64,000 nucleotides of DNA from Bradyrhizobium sp. CCGB01 (GCF_024199795.1 NZ_JANADK010000001.1:2542001-2606000), one strand, 5' to 3'. Positions 1-9,909 are shown, counted from the first letter of the stretch. A program made the numbers and translations. Notes: generated by a model from the sequence alone, not told the origin.

Positions 1-503
1 CTCTGTAAGAATTGGCTCTCAGTGAACATGCCCACGACGTGCATAAACATGCGCACGAGTGAGACGTTATCACAAAAGCAAAATTGATACCAAGCAGACG
101 TGAAGCCGCATTGAGTCGCTCGCCGGAGGCACTCGCCCTCGGGCCGGCAGTCATTGCATGCCGGCGTCGCTATCACTGCCCTTCGGGTCGGGTGCCTTCT
201 TAACCGGTCTTCTCTAACCGGGGTTGGGGCGTCAAGTACCAAATCTGATCTAATTGCCGCATTGTGGCTGTCCCTTCCGAACCTACCATGGCGTCAAAGC
301 TATCCGGCGATCGCGCTTCTCTTCGAGGTCGGGATCCCCGCCTCATGATGATGTTCGTGAAGAAGTGGCGGGACCATCTCGGGAGCGCAGTCACGGAGCG
401 ATCGGCTCGCGCTGCAGACCGGTCATCACCCTCGCCATTCCTCGTCCTGCCGGACTCCTTGACAGCCTTTCGGCCGTGTTCCGCTGATCAGTGCACTCGG
501 GTG
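1..503. other. Left edge, no convincing gene
   Basis: I see no open frame with a recognisable product or a good ribosome site. The stretch contains GC-rich text with runs such as cccttcgggt that recur in other gene-free parts of this element (about 1.9-2.1 kb and 35.6-35.7 kb). Its right part is the 3' flank of the IS110-family transposase gene that follows, so the outer end of that insertion sequence probably lies here, but I could not place it. Confidence 0.5.
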
Positions 504-1541
504 TCAGGCCGCCGCTGTGGCCTCCGATCTCTCCCACCGGAAGTCGCTGCCGTCGCACCACATGCGGTGCAGGATGACGGATATCTTGCGAGCCACCGCA
601 ACCAGTGCATTTTTCATGGAGCTGCGCTTGGCAATGCGGATGCCCCATGCCTTTAGCGAGCACCAACGTCTGGTGTTGACCATCAATGAGTGCGCTGCTT
701 CAAAGAGATGCTCTCGAGCAAAGGCATCGCCGCACCGGGTGATGCGCCCGTTGTAATCGACCTCTCCGGATGCGTATTTGCCCGGGGTCAGTCCAAGATG
801 GACGCCAACATGCCGTGATTTTCGGAAGCGGCTTGGATTGTCGATGGTCGTCTTGAATGCCAAAGCTGTCAGGGGGCCAACGCCAGGAACCGTCATGAAC
901 CGGCGGCAAATAGCATCGCTCCGAACCAGGCGCCCAATCAAGCGCGTCAACACGTGCGCCTGTTCGCCGAGCATGCGCCGGGCCTCTAGCAATGGAACGA
1001 CGAGGGCCTGTAAATCTCCATCAGCTACGATCAGCTCGCGTACACGTTCTTCAAAGCGGCTTTGGCCGATAAGGCCCACTTTGAATCCAAAGGTTCGAAG
1101 TGCTGCCCGAATATGATTGTTGAGGTCGCGTTGCTTGTCGAGCAGGCACCGACGACTGCCCATCAATGCTCGTAGCTTTTGGCTGTCTTCTGATTTGATG
1201 TGAACCGCCTTAAACCATCCTGTTCGCATCATTTGCGCGAGCGCGCGAGCATCGTTGCGGTCCGTCTTGACAGTTTGAGCCTGCATCACGCTCTTTGCGT
1301 GTCGGGTCTCAACACAAATGACCGGTAATCCACCTTCCGAAAGCCCCTTGGACAGCCACGAGGAACATTGACCGGCCTCCAGCCCAACGCGCCGCAAAGC
1401 GAAGCGGGTATTTTTCAGCCAGGAAATTAGCGCCTCGGGCTCAGTGTCCGTCACTCCTTCCCGGACGATATTTCCATCTTGATCAACGATGCAGATCGCG
1501 GTGCGCTTGAGAGAGACGTCGAGTCCAGCGAAGTAATTCAT
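504..1541 (-). CDS. IS110-family transposase (copy 1)
   Basis: A 345-residue DEDD transposase/recombinase of the IS110 family, which moves its element without classical terminal inverted repeats. The N-terminal RuvC-like domain begins FAGLDVSLKRT with the first catalytic Asp at about residue 8, then RRVGLEAG and the KTDRNDARALAQMMRTGW block at about 93-110. The C-terminal transposase_20 domain shows TVPGVGPLTALAF at about 218-230, the LGLTPGKYASGE box, and the usual GIRIAKRSS motif. Length is normal and the frame is intact, so this copy may be active. In the IS110 family the non-coding end upstream of the gene is known to encode a guide 'bridge' RNA. Here that would lie to the right of 1541. 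It differs clearly from the copies at 32.4 and 35.9 kb, so these are three separate elements. Confidence 0.93.
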   Translation of the reverse strand: MNYFAGLDVSLKRTAICIVDQDGNIVREGVTDTEPEALISWLKNTRFALRRVGLEAGQCSSWLSKGLSEGGLPVICVETRHAKSVMQAQTVKTDRNDARALAQMMRTGWFKAVHIKSEDSQKLRALMGSRRCLLDKQRDLNNHIRAALRTFGFKVGLIGQSRFEERVRELIVADGDLQALVVPLLEARRMLGEQAHVLTRLIGRLVRSDAICRRFMTVPGVGPLTALAFKTTIDNPSRFRKSRHVGVHLGLTPGKYASGEVDYNGRITRCGDAFAREHLFEAAHSLMVNTRRWCSLKAWGIRIAKRSSMKNALVAVARKISVILHRMWCDGSDFRWERSEATAAA

Positions 1542-2134
1542 CAGGATCTCCAGCTCATCTTGTTGGGCGAATCGATCGACGTATTATGCGCCCGAGAGGT
1601 TGGTGCCCGGTTACTTCATCTCGCGACGGCACTCGGTCCCGGGTCCCGCCGCTACGCGTCGGCGCTATGCTGACCCCTGCGGGTGCCTCTTTCGCCGCGT
1701 CCGTGAGTGCTGTTCGCTTTTGCTCCGCCACAGGCCTCTCTTCCATAATTGTGAGACTCCTGTGAAAATCTCGGGCGGTTCTCGTATCATGGCCTGCATC
1801 ATGTTCGCCCAGGTTTTGGCGCGTGCCGCCAGGGCCGCACCGGGCTCTCGTGAACCGAGCCGCGCAGCGTCTCGGCCTTGCGGCTTCGATCCCTCGCGCC
1901 AGAGCTTTGGTGCTCCTCGCCGGGGGCACTTGGGAAAGGGGCTCGCCTGCGGCGATCGCTATCACTGCCCCGTTCCCGGGTGCCGCTATTGAACCGGTCT
2001 CGTCGCTGCACTCGGACCCGCGTGCCCCTTCGGGTCGCTATGCTCACGCTCTCCGGGTGCCATTTTCCGTCGAGGCGATGCGCCCTTGGGCACACGCCTG
2101 ATCGGGCCTGGGTCCCAGGTAGATGGCGCTAGAG
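1542..2134. other. Gene-free stretch upstream of ardC
   Basis: About 590 bases without a credible gene. The left part is the 5' flank of the first IS110 transposase and could hold its bridge RNA. The rest is GC-rich and repetitive (several cgggtgcc and cccttcgggt runs), resembling the gene-free text at the window's left edge. No tRNA or clear terminator was recognised. Confidence 0.5.
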
Positions 2135-2221
2135 GCTGAAAGTAAGAGTGCAGGCTGGGTTTTTCCGTGACGGGTTACAAGCTGCGAGAGAGGCTCGTGG
2201 CGCCCGTCGCGGAGATCCGCG
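2135..2221 (+). promoter_or_regulatory. Leader hairpin of ardC, copy A
   Basis: The 87 bases before the ardC start match the leader before the ParB-like gene (3206-3289). Shared blocks are GACGGGTT (2169-2176), CGAGAGAG (2185-2192), CTC, then GCCCGTCGcGGAGA and the ATG. GACGGG (2169-2174) can pair with CCCGTC (2203-2208), and GAG with CTC inside it, giving a closed stem-loop that ends about 13 bases before the start codon. An RNA element or a protein-binding site are both possible. Confidence 0.55.
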
Positions 2222-3184
2222 ATGTCGAATCCCACTGCTTGCGCGCGCGTCGGCCAGGACCGGGCGAACCTCTACAACGAAATCACCGACAAGATCATCG
2301 CCGAGCTTGAGGCCGGACGCGTCCCCTGGGTCCAGCCCTGGGGTACGGCCGCGGCGAAAGCGCCGCTGGCCATGCCGAAAAACGCCTCGACCGACCGGCA
2401 ATACAGTGGCGTTAACATCCTCATCCTCTGGGGAGCCGTGATCGAACGCGGATTTGCCGGTCAAAGTTGGCTCACGTTTCGTCAGGCGCTCTCGCTTGGC
2501 GGCCACGTTCGCAAGGGAGAGCGCGGTACTACTGTTGTTTACGCAGATCGTTTCGTGCCGAATGACGAAAAGCGCCGCGCCGCCGAGACCGGTAAAGACG
2601 CGCAGTCAATTCCATTCCTCAAACGATTTACCGTGTTCAACGTCGATCAGTGCGCAGATCTGCCTGACGAGATTGCTACCGCTGCGCCGCCACCGCCGGC
2701 TGGCCTGATTGAACCCACGGTTGACGCCGTCATCAAGGCCAGCGGAATTCCATTTCGCATTGGTGGAGATCGCGCATTCTATGCAACGGCAGAAGACTAT
2801 GTTCAGGTCCCGCCGTCGCAGGCCTATTTCGAACCGATCAACTGGCATCGCACAGCGCTGCATGAACTCGGTCATGCGACCGGGCATCCCTCGCGGCTCA
2901 ATCGCGACCAGAGCGGATCCTACGGTACGAAGAAATATGCCTTCGAAGAACTGGTCGCCGAGTTGAGTTCCGCGTTCAGCTGCGCGTCGCTCGGGATCGT
3001 CCCGACTGTGCGCCATGCCGACTATATCGGGTCATGGCTGGAAGTCCTGCGCGAAGACAATCGGGCCATCGTGCGGGCCGCCTCCCAGGCGAGCAAGGCC
3101 GCGGACTATTTGCTCGGTTTCGTTCCCGGGTCCATTGAGCCGGCGTCGCTGGATTCGGTTGTCGCCGATCACGAGGCGGCGTGA
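2222..3184 (+). CDS. ardC: ArdC-family antirestriction protein
   Basis: A 320-residue protein with an N-terminal ssDNA-binding ArdC-type domain (about 8-130, with the typical opening RANLYNEITDKIIAELE and the VPWVQPW segment) and a C-terminal zincin-like metallopeptidase domain (about 155-300). The zinc motif is HELGHATGHPSRLNR, at residues about 216-230. ArdC proteins enter with or are made soon after conjugative DNA transfer and protect it from host restriction. This gene opens the maintenance block and is followed by the ParB-like gene about 105 bases on. The two share the same upstream hairpin, suggesting common control. The start at 2222 follows the conserved leader directly, which supports it. 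Length is typical. Confidence 0.88.
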   Translation: MSNPTACARVGQDRANLYNEITDKIIAELEAGRVPWVQPWGTAAAKAPLAMPKNASTDRQYSGVNILILWGAVIERGFAGQSWLTFRQALSLGGHVRKGERGTTVVYADRFVPNDEKRRAAETGKDAQSIPFLKRFTVFNVDQCADLPDEIATAAPPPPAGLIEPTVDAVIKASGIPFRIGGDRAFYATAEDYVQVPPSQAYFEPINWHRTALHELGHATGHPSRLNRDQSGSYGTKKYAFEELVAELSSAFSCASLGIVPTVRHADYIGSWLEVLREDNRAIVRAASQASKAADYLLGFVPGSIEPASLDSVVADHEAA

Positions 3185-3205
3185 TGCTTCGCCTCGTGTG
3201 GCCGC

Positions 3206-3289
3206 GCGAGAGTGAGAGGAGGGGAGGTTATTCGCGACGGGTTGGTGGCCGAGAGAGAGTCTCACGGCCGCCCGTCGTGGAGAGCCAAG
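3206..3289 (+). promoter_or_regulatory. Leader hairpin of the ParB-like gene, copy B
   Basis: Second copy of the leader seen before ardC. GACGGG (3236-3241) pairs with CCCGTC (3271-3276). Inside it CCG and GAGA can pair with TCTC and CGG, a longer inner stem than in copy A. The spacing from the stem to the start codon (about 13 bases) and the GGAGA box are kept, and the substitutions in the stem loop preserve pairing. This suggests selection on the structure. Confidence 0.55.
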
Positions 3290-5407
3290 ATGACGAAAGC
3301 CGTACAAAAGATCACGCTGTCGCCTTCCCGGGACATCCCTTTCAACAAGCTCGTGCTCAGCCAGTCGAACGTGCGCCGCGTCAAGGCCGGGGTCTCGATC
3401 GAGCAGCTAGCCGAGAGCATCGCGCAGCGTACGCTTCTGCAAAGTCTGAGTGTCCGGGCCGTCGTCGATGCAGATGGCAACGAGACCGGCATGTTCGAGG
3501 TGCCAGCGGGCGGCCGGCGCTATCGCGCTCTCGAACTCCTGGTGAAACAGAAGCGGATGTTGAAGACGCAGGCGGTGCCGTGCGTCGTCCGCGAAGGGGG
3601 CATTGCCGCGGACGATTCCGTGGCGGAGAACGATGAGCGGGTCGGCCTGCACCCGCTCGATCAGTTTCGGGCCTTCCAGACACTCCGCGATCTCGGCATG
3701 TCCGAGGAAGACATCGCCGCCCGGCACTTCGTGAACCCAGCGATCGTGAAGCAGCGGCTGCGGCTGGCGTCGGTGTCGCCGAAGCTGCATGAGGTCTATG
3801 CCGAAGACGGCATGACGCTCGAGCAGCTCATGGCGTTCTCGGTCATGGCCAATCACGCCCGCCAGGAGCAAATCTGGGAGAATGTCAGCCGTTCCGGCCG
3901 TGACGAGCCTTACCAGATCCGGCGCTTGCTCACTGAGAACACCGTACGCGGGTCTGATCGCCGCGCTCAATTTGTGGGCCTTGATGCATATCAGAACGCG
4001 GGTGGCGGCGTTCTGCGGGATCTGTTCGAGCACGACGACGGCGGCTGGCTTCAGGACGTTGTGCTGCTCGACCGCCTCGTAGCCGAAAAGCTCAAGGCCG
4101 AGGCTGAGACGATTGCCGCCGAAGGTTGGAAGTGGACATCGGTCGCCGTAGAGTTCCCCTACGGTCACACCCAAGGCCTACGGGAGATCGAAGGCAGACC
4201 TGTCGATCTCTCACCTGAGGAGCAGGCCACCATCGACGCCCTGAATGCCGAGCAGGCCAAGCTTGAAGCAGATTATCAGGGTGCCGACGAATTGCCCGAC
4301 GAGGTCGATCAGCGTCTCGGCGCAATCGAGTCGGCACTGGCGGCATTCGAAGACCGGCCGATGCTTTATGATCAGTCGGAGATCGCCCGAGCGGGCGTCT
4401 TCATCAGCATCGATTCCGAAGGGCGCCTCTCCGTTGACCGGGGTTACGTCCGGCCAGAGGACGAGGTGCCGGCAGCCGATCCTGATGCCGAGCAGGGCGC
4501 CGATGCGTCGTCGACCGAAGGTCAAGGAGGGGGCTCTTCCGTCCAGCGCTCGGTCATAGCGGTCGCAGGTAGTGCTCCTGATGCCGAAGAAGATGATGAG
4601 GACGCGGCCCGGCCTCTGCCGGATCGGCTGATTATCGAGCTGACGGCGCATCGCACGCTGGCATTGCGGGATGCGCTGGCAGAAAATCCAGCGATCGCGT
4701 TCCAGGCGGTCCTGCACAACTTCGTGCTGACGGCCTTTTACCGGTTCGCATCGTCTGGGAGCTGTCTTGAGATCGGCCTTCGCACGCCGAACTTTTCCGC
4801 TCAAGCTCCTGGGTTGAGAGAAAGCGTGTCTGCGAAGGCGGTCGAGGCGCGGCATGAGGCCTGGAAGGCACGGTTGCCGAAGAGCGAAAACGATCTCTGG
4901 GATGCGCTCACGGCTCTTGATGGTGGTGCACAGGCATCGCTGTTCGCCCATTGTGCATCATTTGCGGTCAACGCCGTCTATGAGCCGGCGAATCGCTACA
5001 ATCAGGGGCGCGTCTCCGCCCATGGCGTTCGCACGCGTCTCGACCAGGCTGAGGTGCTGGCCCGCGCGGTCGGGCTCGACATGGTGCAGGCCGGCTGGCG
5101 ACCGACCGTCGACAACTATCTCGGCCGGGTCACCAAGCCGCGTATTCTGGAAGCGGTGCGGGAAGCGAAGGGCGAGCCGTCGGCGCAACTGATCGACCAT
5201 CTGAAGAAGGCCGACATGGCAAAGGAGGCCGAGCGCCTTCTGGATGGCTCGGGCTGGTTGCCGGAGCCGCTGCGTCTCGTCGATCCCGATGCGGCGCCAG
5301 TGGGACAGGAGGGCGAAGCGGGCCCGCTTCCCGAATTCCTCGCCGATGATGAGGATCAAGAGAACGCCAGCGACGACGATCCGCAACAGCTCGACGCGGC
5401 CGAGTGA
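3290..5407 (+). CDS. ParB/KorB-like nuclease-domain protein
   Basis: A 705-residue protein. Residues about 10-110 form a ParB/Sulfiredoxin-type domain: IPFNKLVLSQSNVRR, then the nucleotide-binding box PAGGRRYRALE at about 65-75. A KorB/HTH-like helical part follows (HPLDQFRAFQTLRDLGMSEEDIA). The remaining 500 residues are an acidic, low-similarity tail containing DDEDA and ADDEDQENASDDD runs. Large ParB-like proteins of this kind are a regular neighbour of ardC and the strawberry-notch helicase on alphaproteobacterial plasmids and ICEs. The role is probably in element maintenance or DNA processing rather than canonical partition, since no adjacent parA is seen. The start at 3290 is chosen because the conserved leader ends there; an upstream in-frame ATG at 3212 would run through the hairpin. 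Confidence 0.8.
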   Translation: MTKAVQKITLSPSRDIPFNKLVLSQSNVRRVKAGVSIEQLAESIAQRTLLQSLSVRAVVDADGNETGMFEVPAGGRRYRALELLVKQKRMLKTQAVPCVVREGGIAADDSVAENDERVGLHPLDQFRAFQTLRDLGMSEEDIAARHFVNPAIVKQRLRLASVSPKLHEVYAEDGMTLEQLMAFSVMANHARQEQIWENVSRSGRDEPYQIRRLLTENTVRGSDRRAQFVGLDAYQNAGGGVLRDLFEHDDGGWLQDVVLLDRLVAEKLKAEAETIAAEGWKWTSVAVEFPYGHTQGLREIEGRPVDLSPEEQATIDALNAEQAKLEADYQGADELPDEVDQRLGAIESALAAFEDRPMLYDQSEIARAGVFISIDSEGRLSVDRGYVRPEDEVPAADPDAEQGADASSTEGQGGGSSVQRSVIAVAGSAPDAEEDDEDAARPLPDRLIIELTAHRTLALRDALAENPAIAFQAVLHNFVLTAFYRFASSGSCLEIGLRTPNFSAQAPGLRESVSAKAVEARHEAWKARLPKSENDLWDALTALDGGAQASLFAHCASFAVNAVYEPANRYNQGRVSAHGVRTRLDQAEVLARAVGLDMVQAGWRPTVDNYLGRVTKPRILEAVREAKGEPSAQLIDHLKKADMAKEAERLLDGSGWLPEPLRLVDPDAAPVGQEGEAGPLPEFLADDEDQENASDDDPQQLDAAE

Positions 5408-5589
5408 AAACACAGAGCGGGACGACTCCGGCCGTCCTGCGGTTGCTTGGGGACCGGTGCACAGTGCGGGTCCCCATTCTTCTGGGGGAGGGCTCAGAGG
5501 GAGAGCTAGGCCGGGAAGGGTTTGAGCCGTTGGGGCGGAGGAGAGCGCCTGATGGTTCGACCCGTTCCTGCTCTCCGAAAGAAATCTCA
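5408..5589. other. Spacer between ParB-like and helicase genes
   Basis: The helicase frame is open through this stretch, but the translation is low-complexity and unlike the conserved protein. A start at 5590 is preferred. The ribosome site there is weak (cgaaag about 9 bases upstream), so an alternative start inside the spacer cannot be excluded. Confidence 0.5.
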
Positions 5590-8500
5590 ATGACCGAATC
5601 TCTCGCCGGCGGCGCTGCCGCTGCGCCGCTCTCCATGCGTGCCGCTGCAAATCTCACCTCAGCCGCCGTCAGGGCCGCGCGACAGCTTCTGACCGAGCTC
5701 GAACGCGGCCGGCGCATCGATGCCGCTGTTCTGCGTAGCGCCCTGGAAGCCGCCTTTGGCGCTTCGGACACAGCCGGCGTTTGGAACTGGAAAACCGCCT
5801 ATGACGTCTGCGAGGCGGCAACCGTTCTGTTCCTTCGCAAGTTCGGCCCGGCCATGCGTGCCAAGGCCGGCTCGACCGTCGCCATGCTGCCGATGCTTGT
5901 GAAGGTCGCGAGCTGTTTGCCGACCTATACGCGGCGTTCCGAGGACAGTCAGGCGCTTCAGCAATTCTCGACACCGCTCCCGCTCGGGCTGGCGGCATGC
6001 ACCGCAGCCGGCATTACGCCGGCCGATCGCGTCCTGGAGCCCTCCGCGGGGACCGGTTTGCTCGCCGTGTTTGCCGAGCTCGCCGGCGGCGCCTTGGTGT
6101 TGAACGAGTTGGCCGAGGCCCGTGCGGAGCTGCTCGATCATCTATTTGCGGGCGTTAAGGTCACGCGGTTCGATGCTGCTCAGATCAATGACCACCTCGA
6201 TGCGAGCGTCGCACCGAGCGTTGTTTTGATGAACCCGCCGTTCTCCGCGCTGGCAAATGTCGATCGGCGGATGGCGGATGCGGCCCTCCGCCACGTCGCT
6301 TCGGCACTCGCGCGTCTTTGCGATGGTGGGCGCCTCGTCGCCATAGCTGGCGCAAGCTTCGCGCCGGATAACCCGGCATGGCGAGATGCCTTTGTGCGGC
6401 TCCAGGAACGCGGGCGGGTGGTGTTTTCTGCGGCTATCGACGGCAGCCTTTACGCCAAGCATGGCACTCGGACGGATACGAGGCTGCTTGTGATCGACAA
6501 GCTGCCCGCCGCAGATCCGAAAGCTTTTCCTGCCTCGCCAGGAATGGCGGGCGATGTCGCGACCTTGCTTGGCTGGGTGAACCAGCATGTGCCTGAAAGG
6601 CTGCCCGTCGCCGCACCATCGGAGATCGCTACTATCGGGCGGCCAGCGACGTCACGATTGGTCGGCGCTGTTGCATCAATTTCTTCGTCCTCTTCGATAA
6701 CCGCAGCATCAGAAGGTGTCGAACTTGCGTACGAGACGGTCGAATGGTCGCCGCCGGAAAGCGCCCAGCTGACCGATGCACTTTACGAGGAGTATGGATT
6801 GTCGATCCGTATTCCGGGATCGTGCGCACACCCGACCAAACTCGTGCAATCCGCGGCGATGGCTTCCGTTGCGCCACCGAAGCCATCCTATCGTCCGCAT
6901 CTGCCGGTCAATGTTATGGCAGACGGAGTTCTATCGGATGCCCAGCTCGAGAGCATCATCTATGCCGGCGAGGCACATTCCGAGTTTCTCGCGGGCTCCT
7001 GGACGGTCGACGCGACCTTTGATGTTTTGGCCACCGCGCTCGACGACGCGGAAAATGCCGTCCGCTTTCGCCGCGGCTGGTTCTTGGGCGATGGCACCGG
7101 GGCGGGCAAGGGGCGGCAGGTCGCGGCGATCCTGCTCGACAACTGGCTCAAGGGCCGCCGCCGTGCGATCTGGATCAGCAAGTCCGACAAGCTGATCGAG
7201 GACGCGCAGCGCGATTGGTCCGCGCTCGGCATGGAGCGCCTGCTGGTTACGCCTCTTTCTCGCTTTCGCCAGGGCACCCCGATCCGGCTTGCGGAAGGCC
7301 TCCTATTTACCACCTACGCCACGCTACGGACCGACGAGCGTGGCGAAAAGCTTTCGCGCGTCAGGCAGATCGTCGAATGGTTGGGCTCGGACTTCGACGG
7401 AGTGATCATCTTCGACGAGAGCCACGCCATGCAGAATGCGGTCGGGGGCAAGGGCGAGCGCGGCGATCAGGCGGCCTCTCAGCAGGGGCGCGCGGGCTTG
7501 AGGCTTCAGCACGCCTTGCCGAATGCACGCGTGGTTTATGTGTCGGCGACGGGGGCCACCACGGTTCATAACCTCGCTTATGCCCAACGCCTCGGCCTTT
7601 GGGGCGGCGCCGACTTTCCGTTCGCCACCCGGGCCGAGTTCGTCGAAGCAATCGAGGAGGGCGGCGTCGCGGCCATGGAGGTGCTGGCGCGCGACCTCAA
7701 GGCGCTCGGACTCTACGCGGCCCGCTCGCTGTCTTACGAGGGCGTCGAGTACGACTTGGTGGAGCACCAGCTTACGCCGGAGCAGGTTCGCATTTACGAC
7801 GCCTATGCCGGTGCGTTCAGCATCATCCATAACAACCTCGATGCGGCGATGCGAGCCGCCAACATCACAGGCGCAACGGGAACGCTGAACGGGCAGGCCA
7901 AATCTGCGGCCCGCTCAGCCTTCGAGAGCGCGAAGCAGCGCTTCTTCGCTCACCTCCTCACCTCGATGAAGACGCCGTCTCTCATCCGATCGATCGAGCA
8001 GGATCTTGAGGGTGGACACGCAGCGGTCATCCAGATCGTGTCGACGGGCGAAGCGCTGATGGAGCGCCGGCTCGCTGAGATCCCGACCGAAGAATGGCGC
8101 GACATCCAGGTCGACATCACGCCGCGCGAGTATGTCCTCGACTACCTCGCTCATTCCTTCCCAGTCCAGCTCTACGAACCCTTCACCGACTCGGAAGGTA
8201 ACCTCTGCTCCCGGCCTGTCTATCGCGACGGCCAGCCGGTCGAGAGCCGGGAAGCCGTCGCACGACGCGACCGCCTCATCGACAAGCTTGCCTCGCTACC
8301 GCCGGTACCCGGCGCGCTGGATCAAGTCGTCCAGCGCTTCGGCACCGACATGGTCGCCGAGGTCACCGGCCGCTCGCGCCGCATTGTGCGCAAGCGCGAC
8401 CGCCTGGTGGTCGAAAACCGAGCCGGATCGGCCAACCTCGCGGAGACGTCGGCCTTCATGGATGACGTCAAGCGGATCCTTGTGTTCTCCGACGCGGGCG

Positions 8501-9720
8501 GCACAGGGAGGAGCTACCATGCCGAACTTTCGGCTCGGAATCGCCGCCTGCGAGTCCATTACCTGCTCGAGCCCGGCTGGAAGGCCGACGCCGCGATCCA
8601 GGGGCTCGGCCGGACCAACCGGACCAACCAGGCGCAGCCGCCCCTGTTTCGTCCGATTGCGACCGACGTGAAGGCCGAAAAGCGCTTTCTCAGCACCATT
8701 GCCCGCCGGCTCGACACGCTGGGGGCCATCACGCGCGGCCAACGCCAGACCGGAGGGCAGGGCCTGTTCCGGCCCGAGGACAACCTCGAAAGCCAGTACG
8801 GCCGCGACGCGTTGCGTCAGCTCTACACGCTGCTCGCGCGAGGCAAGGTCGACGGCTGCTCGCTTGGGAGCTTCGAGGATGCGACAGGTCTGAAGCTCAT
8901 GGATGCCAATGGGCTCAGGGATGACCTGCCGCCGATCACGACCTTTCTGAACAGGTTATTGGCGCTCACCATCGGCCTACAGAATGTGCTGTTCACCGCC
9001 TTCGAGCAGCTCTTGACCGCTCGGATCGAAGGCGCGGTTGCATCCGGCACCTACGACGTGGGGTTGGAAACCCTCCGTGCCGAGAGCTTCGTCGTCACCG
9101 ACCGGCGGACGATCTATGACCATCCGGGGACCGGCGCTGAGACCCGGCTGCTCACGGTCGCCAAGCGCCAGCGCAATCATCCAGTGAGTCTGGATGACGC
9201 TCTTGCACGTCTTTCCGATCGTCAGGCCGTTCTGCTCGTCAATGGGCGCTCGGGAAGAGCCGCCGTGCAGGTCCCTGCGACGAGCGTCATGCTCGATGAC
9301 GGCGAGATCGAGCGGCGCGTCCGTCTGATCCGGCCGATGGATCAGCACACGGTCCCCTTGACCACCATGGCCGAAAGTCATTGGGACGAAGCAGATTGTG
9401 AACGCTTTGCCTCGACCTGGCTGGCGGAGCTTGCCGAGGTCCCCGAGTTCACGGAAAGCACGATCCACGTCGTGGCGGGCTTGCTGTTACCCATCTGGAA
9501 GCGGCTGTCGAGCGAATCGACCCGCGTCTATCGGCTCCAGACCGATGCGAGCGAACGCATCATCGGACGCAAGGTTTCGGCCGCGTGGGTCGCAAGCGTC
9601 CTTGCGACGGACGCGCCTGCGCTGGCACCGGGCGCTGCCTTTGCCGCGCTGATGGAGGGACGGACTGTCCTCGATCTTGCGGAGGGGCTCCAGCTTCGCC
9701 GCGTCCGGGTGATGGGCTGA
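5590..9720 (+). CDS. Methyltransferase/strawberry-notch helicase giant
   Basis: A 1376-residue protein. The N-terminal part holds a SAM-dependent methyltransferase domain: a SAM-binding LEPSAGTGLLA at about residue 149, and the adenine-methylase signature NPPF at about 215. The middle and C-terminal parts are a strawberry-notch-type superfamily 2 NTPase: Walker A GDGTGAGKG at about 500, the DESH helicase box at about 608, VYVSATGATT at about 650, and the GLGRTNRTNQ motif VI in the C-terminal half at about 1005. Such proteins occur on many alphaproteobacterial mobile elements, and roles in DNA modification and anti-host defence are suspected, not proven. The frame ends at a TGA (9718-9720), yet the same frame continues with good coding text to 9909, so the last 62 codons appear to have been cut off by a nonsense change. 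Confidence 0.88.
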   Translation: MTESLAGGAAAAPLSMRAAANLTSAAVRAARQLLTELERGRRIDAAVLRSALEAAFGASDTAGVWNWKTAYDVCEAATVLFLRKFGPAMRAKAGSTVAMLPMLVKVASCLPTYTRRSEDSQALQQFSTPLPLGLAACTAAGITPADRVLEPSAGTGLLAVFAELAGGALVLNELAEARAELLDHLFAGVKVTRFDAAQINDHLDASVAPSVVLMNPPFSALANVDRRMADAALRHVASALARLCDGGRLVAIAGASFAPDNPAWRDAFVRLQERGRVVFSAAIDGSLYAKHGTRTDTRLLVIDKLPAADPKAFPASPGMAGDVATLLGWVNQHVPERLPVAAPSEIATIGRPATSRLVGAVASISSSSSITAASEGVELAYETVEWSPPESAQLTDALYEEYGLSIRIPGSCAHPTKLVQSAAMASVAPPKPSYRPHLPVNVMADGVLSDAQLESIIYAGEAHSEFLAGSWTVDATFDVLATALDDAENAVRFRRGWFLGDGTGAGKGRQVAAILLDNWLKGRRRAIWISKSDKLIEDAQRDWSALGMERLLVTPLSRFRQGTPIRLAEGLLFTTYATLRTDERGEKLSRVRQIVEWLGSDFDGVIIFDESHAMQNAVGGKGERGDQAASQQGRAGLRLQHALPNARVVYVSATGATTVHNLAYAQRLGLWGGADFPFATRAEFVEAIEEGGVAAMEVLARDLKALGLYAARSLSYEGVEYDLVEHQLTPEQVRIYDAYAGAFSIIHNNLDAAMRAANITGATGTLNGQAKSAARSAFESAKQRFFAHLLTSMKTPSLIRSIEQDLEGGHAAVIQIVSTGEALMERRLAEIPTEEWRDIQVDITPREYVLDYLAHSFPVQLYEPFTDSEGNLCSRPVYRDGQPVESREAVARRDRLIDKLASLPPVPGALDQVVQRFGTDMVAEVTGRSRRIVRKRDRLVVENRAGSANLAETSAFMDDVKRILVFSDAGGTGRSYHAELSARNRRLRVHYLLEPGWKADAAIQGLGRTNRTNQAQPPLFRPIATDVKAEKRFLSTIARRLDTLGAITRGQRQTGGQGLFRPEDNLESQYGRDALRQLYTLLARGKVDGCSLGSFEDATGLKLMDANGLRDDLPPITTFLNRLLALTIGLQNVLFTAFEQLLTARIEGAVASGTYDVGLETLRAESFVVTDRRTIYDHPGTGAETRLLTVAKRQRNHPVSLDDALARLSDRQAVLLVNGRSGRAAVQVPATSVMLDDGEIERRVRLIRPMDQHTVPLTTMAESHWDEADCERFASTWLAELAEVPEFTESTIHVVAGLLLPIWKRLSSESTRVYRLQTDASERIIGRKVSAAWVASVLATDAPALAPGAAFAALMEGRTVLDLAEGLQLRRVRVMG

Positions 9721-9909
9721 TATCGCATCGAGCTGTCGGGATTCAACGACACGATGCGCGATCGCCTCCGTGCTTACGGCCTCTTTGGGGAGATCATCTC
9801 CTGGAAGCTGCGCATGTTCGTGCCCACGGACGCGAGCGGTGTCGAGATCCTGTCGAATGTGCTCGACAGCTATCCGGTTGCGCGCATCAGTGATCGGGAG
9901 GCGGCGTAA
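9721..9909 (+). pseudogene. Severed C-terminus of the strawberry-notch protein
   Basis: Directly after the TGA at 9718 the same reading frame runs on for 62 codons (start YRIELSGFNDTMRDRL, end RISDREAA) to a TAA. That TAA overlaps the ATG of the next gene in a TAATG junction, the usual coupling for an operon. The text has coding character, matches what I recall as the C-terminal end of this family, and has no ribosome site of its own. I infer an in-frame nonsense mutation in the long gene; readthrough of TGA or a sequencing error are alternatives. Confidence 0.7.

Noticed and set aside
504..1541. Target-site repeats of the first IS110
   Set aside because: GCACTCGG occurs at 493-500 and about 1628-1635, but eight bases in GC-rich DNA may be chance.
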